NCBI RefSeq assembly: GCF_022026395.1
Contig: NZ_CP041767.1
Coordinates: 2,388,501 to 2,452,500 of the forward strand
Direction of reading: 5' to 3'
Source: Brevibacillus brevis
GTDB taxonomy: Bacteria; Bacillota; Bacilli; Brevibacillales; Brevibacillaceae
DNA: 64,000 nt
How positions within the stretch are numbered: the stretch's first letter is position 1; every line of letters begins with the position of its first letter. The position numbers were made by a program, and so were the translations under genes. A model generated the notes under the pieces. The model was not told the origin of the DNA. It saw nothing but the letters and a program-made list of their open reading frames with translations, and made no database searches. Below are positions 41,046 through 51,154 of this stretch, piece after piece.

Positions 41046-42173
41046 TTACATGATTCGCCCTGATGCGGGGAGATGTCGCATGCTTTTTGCTTTCGATGAC
41101 CGCAAGAGCGGAGGAACGGAAGATAAATAGAACAAGCCACCATTAATGAACGAAACTTCGATCCGCGGCTCGTATTGCCATGCCAGCTCGTCTTTTCTGC
41201 GTTGTCGCTCCTCATCTGGCGTGCTCTTTTTCCACTCAGCTTGATTAACCTCTTCGCGTGGAGTGATTGGGATTCCGTTTGTACGTAAAAAGTCGAGGAT
41301 TCGTCCGCCAGACGCCCGGTATTCGTCAAAAGATACGGGCTGTTCGACAGAAGTTGGTCCAGCTGGATCAGGCTCGGGGTGCAGAGCTTCTTGCTCGAGT
41401 GACGGCTGAGCTTCCGGCTGCTCTGCTTCTTCTTCTTCGGCTTCGTCTGTGTTTGTCTGCTGATTTTCCGGTTCGCGTCGTGCCAATTCTTCATAGTACG
41501 CTTCCAAGATGGCCAACTCTTCACGCAAACGTGTGCGCGCTTCCTCTGCCCATTGCTGATCTTCTTGTTCCAGTGTATGTTCGACTTCCTGCTGTGCCAT
41601 TTGGAGGGCTTCCTGTATGGTAACCTTCCGATCCAATGTGTAGTAGTAGTCAGGGATCGCAGGGGTCAGGGAAAGTGAAAATAAAAACGATGTGAAATCC
41701 GTCACCAGCCGTGGCTGATGCAAATTAATCCCCAGGTACAATAAAATGTCCCGTCGCTTGTCACAGAGCAGAGAAATCTTTAAATTCATCCCGAGCCAAG
41801 GCACGAGAGGGGTTGACCTACGCTTGCCTGCATTACCTAAAAGGCCCCCTTGTTGCTCGTACATACAGACAAAGCTGCCGTGCTTTTTGGCTGAAGCGAA
41901 AATTTGTTGCATGCGGGTAGCGCCTATATGCAGATGCTCAGATCGCAAACCTTCAGGCGTGCAATCCGGATGAAAAGTAAAGGTGAGCACCAATGGCTGA
42001 TAAGCCAAATTCATCTTATCTACCCAGCTCCAGTAAAAAGGGCGATTGCCGATATCTTTGTCCACCTCGACAGGGAGCTTGACTGTGAAATAATCCGGGT
42101 GAGACTCGACGATATGGGCAGAAAAAGTCGCCAAATAGCGCTCGACAAATTGTCTGACCTGTTGTTGCTGCAT
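41046..42173 (-). CDS. yqhG: YqhG family protein with an acidic, glutamate-rich extension
   Basis: A 375-residue protein whose first 230 residues match the YqhG family: QVRQFVERYLATFSAHIVESHPDYFTVKLPVEVDKDIGNRPFYWSWV, and MNLKISLLCDKRRDILLYLGINL. After about residue 245 comes a highly acidic Glu/Gln/Pro-rich segment (TDEAEEEEAEQPEAQPSLEQE) and then a further module with FLRTNGIPITPREEVNQAEWKKS and FINGGLFYLSSVP. B. subtilis YqhG is about 262 residues, so this one is longer. It is transcribed behind the SNF2-type ATPase yqhH, 36 bases apart, and a functional link is likely but unproven. Confidence 0.85.
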   Translation of the reverse strand: MQQQQVRQFVERYLATFSAHIVESHPDYFTVKLPVEVDKDIGNRPFYWSWVDKMNLAYQPLVLTFTFHPDCTPEGLRSEHLHIGATRMQQIFASAKKHGSFVCMYEQQGGLLGNAGKRRSTPLVPWLGMNLKISLLCDKRRDILLYLGINLHQPRLVTDFTSFLFSLSLTPAIPDYYYTLDRKVTIQEALQMAQQEVEHTLEQEDQQWAEEARTRLREELAILEAYYEELARREPENQQTNTDEAEEEEAEQPEAQPSLEQEALHPEPDPAGPTSVEQPVSFDEYRASGGRILDFLRTNGIPITPREEVNQAEWKKSTPDEERQRRKDELAWQYEPRIEVSFINGGLFYLSSVPPLLRSSKAKSMRHLPASGRIM

Positions 42174-42209
42174 CAGGAGACCTCATTTCTTTTTTGTTTC
42201 CAACAAAAA

Positions 42210-43916
42210 TTATTGGTCAGCCGCCTCAGAAAGCGGGACGGCTTCTTTTGTTATTTTGCTTGCCCGAATGGCGTGTCCAATGTTATCGAGCTTTAGCGCC
42301 ATTTCTTTGGACGAACGGGAATCCATAATGATTTGAATCAGATTATCTTCCAAGGAGTGATTTAGATTCAGGCGTTCCACAATATCATCGAGTTCACCGA
42401 TGACCATTTCAAACAGATCGATTTTTTCATACAGCAGCTTGAGAATATGCTCCTCGATCGTTCCTGTTGTCGATAAATTGTAAATGTGCACATCCCTTTT
42501 TTGACCCAGTCGATGGACGCGACCGATTCGTTGCTCCACTCGCATGGGATTCCAAGGCATGTCGTAATTAATCACCTGATTGCAGAACTGCAAATTGATA
42601 CCTTCGCCGCCTGCTTCCGTCGCGATCAGGACTTGTGCTCGGTTTTGGAAAAGATCAGTCATCCAGTCCTTTTTGCTGCGTTTAAAGCCGCCGCGAAAGG
42701 GGACAGAAGTAATGCCGTGGTCATGCAAATATTTTTGCAGGTAGTTTTGTGTTGCCCGGTACTCTGTAAAAATGATCACTTTGTCGTTGATTTGTTGAAT
42801 GAGCTCAACCGTTTTGGCAGCTTTGGAATGCGTCTCAATTTGTTTGATCATCTCGACTAGCTCAAGAATTTGCGTACGCAGGGGAGAGTCCTCGCCAGTG
42901 CGCTGGTGCATATTATACAGCGTCATAAATGCAGCTTCCTTACTTGAACAGACCTCACGCTGCAAGGTAATCAAAGCAAGGGAGTTGAAGCCCCCAACCC
43001 CCAATCCAGTTTGGTACTGCTCGCGGACAAAGCGGGTCACGCCTTCGTACAACGTCATTTCCTCAGGCGAAAGGTCAATCGGAATGGACTGAACGCGGCG
43101 GCTGGTAAATTGGATACCGCCATCACTTCGTTTGTTGCGAATCATGACCTTTTCAATTTCTTCCCGCAATTTCTCGCTGTTTTTGGATTGGCGTTTGCCC
43201 TCTACGTAATTGGTAGAGAAGGTGGAAGTATGGCCGAGATGACCTGGCTTTAACAAATTGATGAGGTTGTACAGCTCGTCCATCTCGTTTTGAATGGGGG
43301 TGGCTGTAAGGAGCAGGCAATATTTTTTGCGGATCTCTTTGACGAACTGATAGTTGCGTGTCCGTTTATTTTTGAGTTTATGGGCCTCGTCGATGATCAG
43401 CATATCGTAATCGATGTCGAGTACGTGTCGCCTGTGCGGATCTCGTTTTGCTGTATCTATCGATGCAACCACGACTTCGTGCTGGCGCCACATGTATTCT
43501 TTTTTTTGTGCGACGGCTGCAATGCCGAATTTTTGATGAAGCTCTTTTGTCCATTGAATCACGAGAGAGGCCGGAACCAGGACGAGAATTTTTTTAGCCA
43601 AGCCGCGAACCATATACTCTTTCATGATCAATCCTGCTTCGATCGTCTTTCCCAGACCGACCTCATCTGCGAGAATGGCACGACCGCGCATTTCTAGCAG
43701 GACCCGTTTTGCTGTGTCCAACTGGTGAGGAAATGGCGATAAGAGTGGGAGGTATTTCAGACACTGTAGCTGGTCAAATTCGTGAACAGCCATCGCTTCC
43801 TCGGCTTCCAATGAGAGCTTGAACAGCTCCCACTTATCCCAGGGGCCATCTTCTTGCATGCGTTCTGTAAGCGGATTGATCCAACTCGTATCAAATGAAA
43901 TAGGAACATTCGGCAT
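42210..43916 (-). CDS. yqhH: SNF2-family DEAD/DEAH-box ATPase YqhH
   Basis: A 568-residue superfamily 2 ATPase of the SNF2/RapA type. Helicase motifs in order: ADEVGLGKTIEAGL (I), VLVPASLVIQWTKEL (Ia), LIIDEAHKLKN (II, DEAH), LLTATPIQNEMDEL (III), KVIIFTEYRATQNYLQ (IV), IATEAGGEGINLQFCNQVINYDMPWNPMRVEQRIGRVHRLGQ (V-VI). ATG 43916 follows AAAAGGAG. It stands back to back with the glycine riboswitch and gcv genes exactly as in B. subtilis. The substrate, whether DNA or RNA polymerase complexes, is not known. Confidence 0.92.
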   Translation of the reverse strand: MPNVPISFDTSWINPLTERMQEDGPWDKWELFKLSLEAEEAMAVHEFDQLQCLKYLPLLSPFPHQLDTAKRVLLEMRGRAILADEVGLGKTIEAGLIMKEYMVRGLAKKILVLVPASLVIQWTKELHQKFGIAAVAQKKEYMWRQHEVVVASIDTAKRDPHRRHVLDIDYDMLIIDEAHKLKNKRTRNYQFVKEIRKKYCLLLTATPIQNEMDELYNLINLLKPGHLGHTSTFSTNYVEGKRQSKNSEKLREEIEKVMIRNKRSDGGIQFTSRRVQSIPIDLSPEEMTLYEGVTRFVREQYQTGLGVGGFNSLALITLQREVCSSKEAAFMTLYNMHQRTGEDSPLRTQILELVEMIKQIETHSKAAKTVELIQQINDKVIIFTEYRATQNYLQKYLHDHGITSVPFRGGFKRSKKDWMTDLFQNRAQVLIATEAGGEGINLQFCNQVINYDMPWNPMRVEQRIGRVHRLGQKRDVHIYNLSTTGTIEEHILKLLYEKIDLFEMVIGELDDIVERLNLNHSLEDNLIQIIMDSRSSKEMALKLDNIGHAIRASKITKEAVPLSEAADQ

Positions 43917-44148
43917 ATAAGATACTCCTTTTCATAGCTCTGCCATAACTTTCAAGGTTATCGTCAAAAAACTGAACATTTATCTATTGTCAATGTGTTT
44001 TGTTAAGTTTTTCTGAATCTGACTGTTAATTTGTATATTTTCAACTTTGGACTCTCATGGTAGGATAAAGAGGTAGTACATCCCTTAGTATGGAAATGAC
44101 AGCAGAAACTTATGTATGACCATGAAACAACCGCGAATGATGGTAGTA

Positions 44149-44348
44149 GGGAGAGACTGCTTGAACGTTTGGCAGCGCCGAAGGAGCAAGCCGGTAAACG
44201 GTGAATCTCTCAGGCAAAAGTACCTCTACCGGACGCAACTCTGGAGAGAGCTCACATGAGCCACCAAAGGGGAAACTTGCAAGTGGGGAACGATGTAACC
44301 CCCCATCTGATTCGCAAGGTAACTCTCAGGTACCAAGGACAGAGGAGG
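44149..44348 (+). promoter_or_regulatory. Tandem glycine riboswitch upstream of gcvT
   Basis: Two glycine aptamers in series. Aptamer 1 (about 44149-44248) has GGGAGAGAC, GCGCCGAAGGAGCAA and ATCTCTCAGGCAAAAG, closing with ACGCAACTCTGGAGAG. Aptamer 2 (about 44249-44348) has CCACCAAAGGGGAAA and AACTCTCAGGTACCAAGGAC then AGAGG. These are the hallmark sequences of the gcvT riboswitch, which turns on glycine cleavage when glycine is abundant. Confidence 0.95.
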
Positions 44349-44405
44349 AGAAATGGGCACCATTCATTTTGGTGTACCCGTTTTTCCCCCTCTGTTTTGT
44401 TTTGG
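44341..44405 (+). terminator. Glycine riboswitch expression platform (terminator)
   Basis: AGAGGAGGAGAAATGGG and CCCGTTTTTCCCCCTCT can form a long hairpin enclosing an inner GCACC/GGTGT helix, followed by GTTTTGTTTTGG. Its left side overlaps the end of aptamer 2, as needed for switching. Confidence 0.75.
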
Positions 44406-44503
44406 TCGATAAGACTCCTATCGACATAAGTGCAACGAAGGCCTCGCCAAAGGCTCAGTGAAGCCAAGTTTTCTAAGATCTTATTGTTCACAGGAGGTGC
44501 CAC

Positions 44504-45607
44504 ATGTCCAATTTGAAACGTACGCCACTATTTGATTCTTATGCAAAGTATGGCGCGAAAACCATCGACTTCGGTGGTTGGGATCTGCCAGTGCAGTTTA
44601 CAAGCATTGGTCAAGAGCATGAAGCCGTTCGGACTAAAGCTGGTCTATTTGATGTTTCCCATATGGGAGAAGTGGACGTAAAAGGGGAAAACGCTCTTTC
44701 TTATCTCCAGCGTGTGACTACGAATGACGTGTCCAAGCTGCAAGTCGGGCAGGCGCAGTACAGTGTGCTTTGCTACCCGGATGGGGGGACGGTAGACGAT
44801 CTGCTTGTTTACAAGTATGCAGATGATCATTACCTGCTCGTCATCAACGCGGGGAACATCGACAAAGACTATGCGTGGCTAGAAGAACATCTGATTCCAG
44901 GCGTAACGATTGAGAATATTTCGCCACAAACAGCACAAATCGCGATTCAAGGTCCTTTGGCAGAGTCCATTCTGCAAAAGCTGACGACTACAGACTTGTC
45001 ACAAATCGGTTTTTTCCGTTTTGAGCGTGATGTGCAAGTGAGCGGCATTCCGGCATTGGTCTCTCGCACTGGCTATACTGGCGAAGATGGCTTCGAGATT
45101 TATTTGGATGCCGATCGTGCAGCAGAGCTGTGGGACATTTTGCTCGATGCCGGAAAAGATGAAGGTCTGTTGCCGTGCGGTCTCGGTGCGCGCGATACGC
45201 TTCGCTTTGAAGCCAAGCTGCCACTGTACGGTCAAGAGCTCAGCAAAGACATTACGCCGATCGAAGCGGGCATTGGCTTTGCTGTCAAGGTAGACAAAGA
45301 AGTGCCGTTCATCGGTCAAGAAGTACTGAAGGCACAAAAAGAAAACGGAGCTCCACGCAAGCTGGTAGGGATCGAAATGATCGATCGTGGGATTCCGCGC
45401 ACGCATTATCCTGTCTATGTGGGAGAAGAGCTCATTGGCGAAGTGACGACGGGAACACAATCCCCAACCTTGAAGAAAAACGTCGGTCTCGCTCTCGTAA
45501 AAACCGAGCATGCTGCGCCAGGTACACAAGTAGAAGTAGAAATCCGCGGAAAACGTCTGAAAGCAGAAGTCGTTGCCGCTCCATTTTATAAACGCCCAAA
45601 AAACTAA
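44504..45607 (+). CDS. gcvT: Aminomethyltransferase (glycine cleavage T protein)
   Basis: T protein of the glycine cleavage system: releases ammonia from the aminomethyl-lipoyl H protein and makes 5,10-methylene-THF. The 367 residues match the family. Seen: [56 protein letters not shown] and [21 protein letters not shown], with the conserved Asp in the folate site. ATG 44504 follows CACAGGAGG. It is first of gcvT-gcvPA-gcvPB, under the glycine riboswitch. The H protein gene (gcvH) is not in the window. Confidence 0.97.
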   Translation: MSNLKRTPLFDSYAKYGAKTIDFGGWDLPVQFTSIGQEHEAVRTKAGLFDVSHMGEVDVKGENALSYLQRVTTNDVSKLQVGQAQYSVLCYPDGGTVDDLLVYKYADDHYLLVINAGNIDKDYAWLEEHLIPGVTIENISPQTAQIAIQGPLAESILQKLTTTDLSQIGFFRFERDVQVSGIPALVSRTGYTGEDGFEIYLDADRAAELWDILLDAGKDEGLLPCGLGARDTLRFEAKLPLYGQELSKDITPIEAGIGFAVKVDKEVPFIGQEVLKAQKENGAPRKLVGIEMIDRGIPRTHYPVYVGEELIGEVTTGTQSPTLKKNVGLALVKTEHAAPGTQVEVEIRGKRLKAEVVAAPFYKRPKN

Positions 45608-45648
45608 ACGATCCACCACATACATCCTTTTAGAGGAGGACAACGTCC

Positions 45649-47001
45649 GTGAAATACCGCTACCTGCCCCAAACTGATCAGGACAAGCGCGAAATGCTGG
45701 AAACCCTCGGCATTTCGAGTGTAGAAGAACTGTTTGCTGATATTCCGGAAGAAGTGCGCTTCAAAGGTGCTTTGAATATTCCAGAAGCACTTTCCGAGCC
45801 AGATTTGGTGAAGTATTTTACACACCTCGCAAATAAAAACGTAAACTTCAGCACGCATGTTAACTTTCTAGGTGCGGGTGTTTATCAACATTACACGCCG
45901 AGCACAGTCAATCACATGCTGCTCCGCGGTGAATTCTTTACCGCTTATACACCTTACCAGCCAGAAATCAGCCAAGGTGAGCTGCAAGCTATTTTTGAGT
46001 TCCAAACGATGGTATGTGAGCTGACTGGCATGGAGGTAGCCAACTCCTCGATGTATGACGGCGCGACTTCTTTGGCAGAGGCAGCAATGATGGCTGCTGG
46101 CCATACTGGCAAAAAGCGCGTAATCGTTTCCCGTGCTGTACATCCAGAAGCGCGTGGCGTTTTGAAAACATATGCGTATGGTCAAAACGTTGAGCTAGTT
46201 GAAGTAGGTATCAACAGCAATGGTGTTACGGATACAGCGGCTCTGGAAGCGCTTGTCGATGAAAACACAGCAGCGGTCATCGTGCAGTATCCGAACTTCT
46301 TCGGAAACGTAGAGGACTTGGGAGCGATTGAACCAATCGCGCACGGAAAAGGTGCACTGTTGATTACATCCTCCAATCCGCTTGCTCTGGGTGTACTGGA
46401 GGCGCCGGGCAAACTGGGCGCAGATATCGTAGTGGGCGACATGCAGCCATTTGGTATCCCAGCATCCTTTGGTGGACCACATTGCGGATACTTTGCTACC
46501 ACATCCAAACTGATGCGCAAAATGCCAGGTCGTATCGTCGGTCAAACGAAGGACGAAAATGGCAAACGCGGCTTCGTTTTGACACTGCAAGCGCGTGAAC
46601 AACATATTCGTCGTGAAAAAGCGACTTCCAACATCTGCTCGAACCAAGCGCTGCTCGCATTGGCTGCTTCTATTGCCATGACAGCACTCGGCAAACAGGG
46701 TGTACAAGAAATGGCGATGATGAACCTGCAAAAAGCTCATTACGCCAAGAATGCTCTGCAAGCAAAAGGCTTGGAGATCGTATTCACTTCTCCATTCTTC
46801 AACGAGTTTGTGGTGAAGCTGAACAAACCAGTTGCAGAAGTAAACAAAGGCCTGTTGGCTGCAGGAATCATCGGGGGCTATGATCTCGGTCTCGGCTATC
46901 CAGAGTTTGCAAATCATACCTTGCTTGCAGTAACTGAGCTGCGAACCAAAGAAGAAATCGACACATTGGCGGCTGAATTGGAGGCGATCACACGTGCGTA
47001 A
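45649..47001 (+). CDS. gcvPA: Glycine dehydrogenase (decarboxylating) subunit 1
   Basis: N-terminal half of the split P protein, a PLP enzyme that decarboxylates glycine and loads the aminomethyl group onto lipoylated GcvH. The 450 residues include [18 protein letters not shown] at the start, [58 protein letters not shown] and [14 protein letters not shown] 45649 follows GAGGAGGA. The stop overlaps the start of gcvPB by 8 bases, which couples the two subunits in translation. Confidence 0.97.
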   Translation: MKYRYLPQTDQDKREMLETLGISSVEELFADIPEEVRFKGALNIPEALSEPDLVKYFTHLANKNVNFSTHVNFLGAGVYQHYTPSTVNHMLLRGEFFTAYTPYQPEISQGELQAIFEFQTMVCELTGMEVANSSMYDGATSLAEAAMMAAGHTGKKRVIVSRAVHPEARGVLKTYAYGQNVELVEVGINSNGVTDTAALEALVDENTAAVIVQYPNFFGNVEDLGAIEPIAHGKGALLITSSNPLALGVLEAPGKLGADIVVGDMQPFGIPASFGGPHCGYFATTSKLMRKMPGRIVGQTKDENGKRGFVLTLQAREQHIRREKATSNICSNQALLALAASIAMTALGKQGVQEMAMMNLQKAHYAKNALQAKGLEIVFTSPFFNEFVVKLNKPVAEVNKGLLAAGIIGGYDLGLGYPEFANHTLLAVTELRTKEEIDTLAAELEAITRA

Positions 47002-48463
47002 CGACCAAGAGAAAGCACTGATTTTTGAAATGAGCAAGCCAGGCCGTGTGGGCTACAATTTGCCGGCATTGGATGTTCCAGAAGTAGAAGTAGCAAGCCT
47101 TTTGCCAAAGCACCTCATTCGCGAAACGCCGGCTGAGCTGCCTGAGGTATCTGAGCTGCAATTGGTTCGTCACTATACAGAATTGTCTCGTCGCAACCAC
47201 GGGGTAGACAATGGCTTCTACCCGCTTGGTTCTTGCACGATGAAATACAACCCGAAAATTAACGAAGACGTTGCCCGTTACGCAGGCTTTGCGCAGACAC
47301 ATCCGTACCAACCGGAAGAAACCGTACAGGGTGCTTTGGAGCTGTTGTACAACCTGCAAGAAGAGCTGGGTGAAATTACAGGCATGGACGCAGTTACTCT
47401 GCAACCAGCCGCTGGTGCTGCGGGTGAGTGGACAGGTTTGATGATGATCCGCGCCTACCACGAGAGCCGTGGGGAAGGCCATCGTACCAAAGTAATCGTG
47501 CCGAACTCCGCACACGGTACGAACCCGGCATCTGCTGCTGTAGCTGGTTTGGATACCGTAACCATTGCATCTGACGAGCGTGGATTGGTTGACATTCAAG
47601 CGCTGCGTGATGCAGTAGGACCTGACACGGCTGCTTTGATGCTGACGAACCCGAACACACTCGGATTGTTTGAAGAAGATATCGTGGAAATGGCGAAAAT
47701 CGTCCATGAAGCTGGCGGCCTCTTGTACTATGATGGTGCGAATGCGAACGCGATTTTGGGAATTGCCCGTCCGGGAGACATGGGCTTCGACGTGGTGCAT
47801 CTGAACTTGCACAAAACGTTTACAGGACCTCACGGCGGTGGCGGTCCAGGTGCAGGTCCGGTCGGCGTGAAAAAAATTCTCGAGCCATTCCTGCCTACCC
47901 CAATCGTAGCGAAAAAGGAAGACGGTAGCTTCTACTGGGACAGCAATCGTCCGGCTTCCATCGGTCGCGTAAAAGGCTACAACGGAAACTTCGGTATTCT
48001 TGTTCGTGCGTACAGCTATATCCGTACGATGGGGCCAGAAGGCTTGCTGCAAGTTTCCCAAAACGCGGTTCTCTCCGCCAACTACATGATGCGTCGTCTG
48101 GCAACGGCTTATCATCTGCCATTTGATCGCGTCTGCAAGCATGAGTTCGTCCTGTCTGGAGTGAACCAGAAGAAGCTGGGCGTACGCACGCTCGATATCG
48201 CAAAACGCTTGCTCGACTTCGGTTATCACCCGCCAACGATCTACTTCCCATTGATCGTGGACGAGTGCCTCATGATCGAACCGACCGAAACCGAGACAAA
48301 AGAAACGCTCGATGAGTTCATCGACGTCATGCTGCAAATTGCCCGCGAGTGCGAGGAAACGCCAGAAATCGTTCAGGAAGCTCCTCATACGACTGTGGTC
48401 AAACGTTTGGATGAAGCGACAGCGGCAAGAAAGCCAATCTTGCGTTATCAGCCGCAAGCATAA
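46994..48463 (+). CDS. gcvPB: Glycine dehydrogenase (decarboxylating) subunit 2
   Basis: C-terminal, PLP-binding half of the split P protein. The 489 residues carry the Schiff-base lysine in [23 protein letters not shown], together with [35 protein letters not shown] and [18 protein letters not shown]. It overlaps gcvPA and ends the riboswitch-controlled operon at a terminator. The strong codon bias of this operon produces long meaningless ORFs on the opposite strand. Confidence 0.97.
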   Translation: MRNDQEKALIFEMSKPGRVGYNLPALDVPEVEVASLLPKHLIRETPAELPEVSELQLVRHYTELSRRNHGVDNGFYPLGSCTMKYNPKINEDVARYAGFAQTHPYQPEETVQGALELLYNLQEELGEITGMDAVTLQPAAGAAGEWTGLMMIRAYHESRGEGHRTKVIVPNSAHGTNPASAAVAGLDTVTIASDERGLVDIQALRDAVGPDTAALMLTNPNTLGLFEEDIVEMAKIVHEAGGLLYYDGANANAILGIARPGDMGFDVVHLNLHKTFTGPHGGGGPGAGPVGVKKILEPFLPTPIVAKKEDGSFYWDSNRPASIGRVKGYNGNFGILVRAYSYIRTMGPEGLLQVSQNAVLSANYMMRRLATAYHLPFDRVCKHEFVLSGVNQKKLGVRTLDIAKRLLDFGYHPPTIYFPLIVDECLMIEPTETETKETLDEFIDVMLQIARECEETPEIVQEAPHTTVVKRLDEATAARKPILRYQPQA

Positions 48464-48477
48464 TCCTAGATTCCAGG

Positions 48478-48509
48478 AAAAGTCGCCTGTTGTTATGGGC
48501 GGCTTTTCT
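48478..48509 (+). terminator. Terminator after gcvPB
   Basis: AAAAGTCGCC pairs with GGCGGCTTTT around a nine-base loop, with TCTTTCT after. Confidence 0.7.
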
Positions 48510-48562
48510 TTCTGATTGGTGCTATCATGAGGGGAGAAGAGGCAGGGGAGGGTTCGAACCGA

Positions 48563-49642
48563 ATGAAGAGAAGGATTGTGTTTACCGGTGGTGGTTCGGC
48601 AGGCCATGTTACTGTGAATCTTGCGCTCATTCCCCACTTTATCAAGCTGGGCTGGGAAGTCGCCTACATTGGTTCTGCGACAGGAATCGAACGTGAGCTG
48701 GTCGCCAATCATCCAAAAGTCTGCTATTTTGGCATTTCTTCAGGAAAACTGCGACGTTACTTTGATTGGAAAAACGTAAGTGACCCGCTGCGAGTCCTCA
48801 AAGGCATTTGGCAAGCTTCTCGCTTTCTCGGCAAGTGGAAACCGGATGTGATTTTTTCCAAAGGGGGCTTCGTTTCTGTACCGGTCGTATTCGGAGGGTG
48901 GCTAAACCGTCTTCCCGTTGTCATCCATGAATCTGATCTGACACCTGGTCTCGCAAACAAGCTGGCTGTCCCTTTTTCCAACAAGGTGTGCGTAACATTT
49001 CCAGATTCCCTTTCGAAAATACCGGGAAACAAAGGTATTCACGTAGGTGCAGTCGTGAGAGAAGAGTTGAAGCAGGGGCGAAAAGAAGCGGGCTTGGTGT
49101 ACTGCTCCTTTACCGAAAAAAAGCCTGTCTTGCTTGTCATGGGGGGAAGCTTGGGAGCACGACGAATCAACGAGGCGGTACGGCGCACATTGGCTAACTT
49201 GCTGGAGCATTTCTCCATTGTACATATTTGTGGCAAAAATCAAGTGGATGAAACGATTCAGGTAACAGGCTACAAGCAATTCGAGTATGTTCAGGAGGAG
49301 TTGCCTGATTTGCTAGCGATGGCAGATCTTGTTGTGTCTCGTGCTGGCTCCAATGCAATTTATGAGTTTTTAACCCTGCAAAAGCCGATGCTCTTGATAC
49401 CGTTGTCCCGTGAAGCAAGTCGGGGTGATCAGATTTTAAATGCTCAGTCCTTTGAAAGGCAGGGCTTGTGTCATGTTTTGCTGGAAGAAGAGCTAACGGA
49501 TGATCGCTTTTATCAAGCAGTGAATGACTTGCAAACGAACAAGCAGTCCATCTTGCAGCGAATGCGCGAAGAAAATGAGAAGAAAACAGATGCACTGGCG
49601 AAGGTCATGGCAATTTTACAGGAGGCAGCTCGTGCAAATTAG
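48563..49642 (+). CDS. MurG-type UDP-GlcNAc:lipid I transferase, probable second copy
   Basis: A 359-residue GT28 glycosyltransferase of the MurG family, which adds GlcNAc to lipid I on the inner face of the membrane. Seen: TGGGSAGHVTVNLALIP, the lipid-site IFSKGGFVSVPVVFGGWLNRLPVVIHESDLTPGLANKLA, LLVMGGSLGARRINEAV, and the UDP-GlcNAc site ADLVVSRAGSNAIYEFLTLQKPMLLIPLS. ATG 48563 is preferred, with GGGGAGGG upstream. It lies outside a division/cell-wall cluster, between gcvPB and lipM, so a second MurG next to one in the dcw cluster is likely, as in Bacillus cereus relatives; that is inference. Confidence 0.88.
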   Translation: MKRRIVFTGGGSAGHVTVNLALIPHFIKLGWEVAYIGSATGIERELVANHPKVCYFGISSGKLRRYFDWKNVSDPLRVLKGIWQASRFLGKWKPDVIFSKGGFVSVPVVFGGWLNRLPVVIHESDLTPGLANKLAVPFSNKVCVTFPDSLSKIPGNKGIHVGAVVREELKQGRKEAGLVYCSFTEKKPVLLVMGGSLGARRINEAVRRTLANLLEHFSIVHICGKNQVDETIQVTGYKQFEYVQEELPDLLAMADLVVSRAGSNAIYEFLTLQKPMLLIPLSREASRGDQILNAQSFERQGLCHVLLEEELTDDRFYQAVNDLQTNKQSILQRMREENEKKTDALAKVMAILQEAARAN

Positions 49643-49713
49643 CCCATCAAAGGCTTGCCGTCCCTCGTGCCAGAAGCGTACAATGAAGGCGTTGTGAATG
49701 AGGAGGTACATAG

Positions 49714-50544
49714 ATGGAACAGTGGCGCTATATCGTGACCGAAGCCATGTCACCCGCGATGAATATGGCAGTAGATGAAGCAATTTTGCAGTTGCACAGT
49801 GAGGGCAAGGTTCTCCCGACCGTTCGTTTTTACACGTGGGACCCGGCGACACTGTCTATTGGTTATTTCCAGAAGGCCATCAAGGAAATCAATCTGGAGG
49901 AAGTTCAAAATAGAGGACTGGGCTTTGTTCGCAGAGCGACAGGAGGGCGTGCTGTTCTCCACGATCAGGAGCTGACATACAGTGTCATCGTGTCCGAAGA
50001 GCATCCGAAAATGCCTTCGAGCGTTACGGAAGCCTACAAAATCATCAGCTTGGGTCTTCTCCACGGATTCCAAAACCTCGGACTCTCGGCGGAAATGGTT
50101 TCCTTGGCAAGTGAAGAGGAGAAGGAAAAGTACAATTCTCCAGGGTCATCCGCTTGCTTCGATTCTCCCTCTTGGTATGAACTCGTGGTAGAGGGGAAAA
50201 AAGTAGCGGGAAGCGCGCAGACCCGACAAAAGGGTGTTATTCTTCAGCATGGCTCTATCCTGCTTGATATGGACGTAGATTTGCTATTCTCACTCTTGCA
50301 TTTCCCATCCGAACGGGTAAAACAACGGATGATCGATAGCTTCCGACAAAAAGCCGTGACGATCAACGAAGTAAGCCCTCGGCCAATCAGTCTGCAAGAA
50401 TCTATCGAGGCGTTCTCAAAAGGCTTTGCATCCGGACTGGAAGTGGAGCTGATCCCTTCAACGCTTACGGACGAAGAACTCGCTTTGGCAGAAGAACTTG
50501 TGCGTACGCGCTATGCCACAGACGAATGGAATTTGCGGCGTTAA
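49714..50544 (+). CDS. lipM: Octanoyltransferase LipM
   Basis: Transfers octanoate from ACP to GcvH, the first step of lipoate assembly in Firmicutes. The 276 residues have the biotin/lipoate ligase fold: [36 protein letters not shown], then [30 protein letters not shown] with the catalytic cysteine (about 149) and the conserved lysine, and [15 protein letters not shown] 49714 follows GAGGAGG. The location behind the glycine cleavage genes fits its role and B. subtilis order. Confidence 0.93.
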   Translation: MEQWRYIVTEAMSPAMNMAVDEAILQLHSEGKVLPTVRFYTWDPATLSIGYFQKAIKEINLEEVQNRGLGFVRRATGGRAVLHDQELTYSVIVSEEHPKMPSSVTEAYKIISLGLLHGFQNLGLSAEMVSLASEEEKEKYNSPGSSACFDSPSWYELVVEGKKVAGSAQTRQKGVILQHGSILLDMDVDLLFSLLHFPSERVKQRMIDSFRQKAVTINEVSPRPISLQESIEAFSKGFASGLEVELIPSTLTDEELALAEELVRTRYATDEWNLRR

Positions 50545-50552
50545 AAAAGAGT

Positions 50553-50593
50553 AGCTCTCTCGGATTTATGTGCATACCGGGAGAGCTTTTTTT
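50553..50593 (+). terminator. Terminator after lipM
   Basis: AGCTCTCTCGG and CCGGGAGAGCT pair over 11 bp with one C-T-type offset, followed by seven Ts. Confidence 0.8.
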
Positions 50594-51154
50594 CATTACA
50601 CGAGTATGTCCAGTGAAAATAATGTACTAGAATCCCATTTACGGGCAGGATGATCAAATACAGTAGATGGAAGAAAATACACTATTTTTGATTTAGTCCC
50701 CACCTTTTTTTGTAACGTGTCGTTACTCTATTTGTACTTGGAGTTCGGTTATATAGTCTTTATGGTTTGAAGAAGCATAATTATTCGAAAGCGAAACTTC
50801 GTATACATTATTCTCTTTTGAAAAGCCTAATGACTTCATTCATGGATTGACGAATAACAAAATGCGGAAATGTAACTTTCAATGTATCGGGTTCTTCGTC
50901 CTTATAGTCCTTCAATGTATAACGGAGGTTGTCAACATACGAGGATAGGTTGTAAGCCATTGTTTATAGACTTGTGCGAGAATGATGAAATTGGAGAAAG
51001 TGGGACATTAAACTAATTCTAAGAGTGACAGGAACCATATTATAAACCTTTTGTTTTTGATCGATTTTTAATACTATAAATACTATTGAATATAATTACT
51101 AAATAACGGTTGAGTTGTTATACATTACATGAGAAATGAGGGTATTCATATTCT
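50594..51154. other. AT-rich intergenic stretch ahead of the hscC-like operon
   Basis: About 560 bases visibly richer in A+T than the flanks. It holds no long gene, only the possible 50-codon ORF described separately (50808-50960, minus strand). The last 100 bases are dense in TAAT/ATTA runs and must contain the promoter of the chaperone operon, but no confident -35/-10 pair could be chosen. No repeats longer than a few bases were noticed. Confidence 0.6.
50808..50960 (-). CDS. Possible 50-residue protein or gene remnant
   Basis: The minus-strand ORF begins MAYNLSSYVDNLRYTLKDYK, continues DEEPDTLKVTFPHFVIRQSM and ends NEVIRLFKRE. Its charged and hydrophobic residues alternate like a folded helix-strand-helix protein, unlike a chance ORF in AT-rich DNA. 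There is a stop two codons upstream of the ATG and no ribosome site, so it may be the surviving end of a larger gene. I do not recognise a family. It lies upstream of and divergent from the chaperone operon. Confidence 0.35.
   Translation of the reverse strand: MAYNLSSYVDNLRYTLKDYKDEEPDTLKVTFPHFVIRQSMNEVIRLFKRE

Noticed and set aside
46195-47037. 280-codon minus-strand ORF inside gcvPA
   Set aside because: Same kind of shadow as in gcvPB, with unlikely composition.
46988-48712. 574-codon open frame on the minus strand across gcvPB
   Set aside because: It is antisense to a well-conserved PLP subunit, has no ribosome site and its Cys/His/Arg-rich translation matches nothing; the gcv operon's codon bias creates it.
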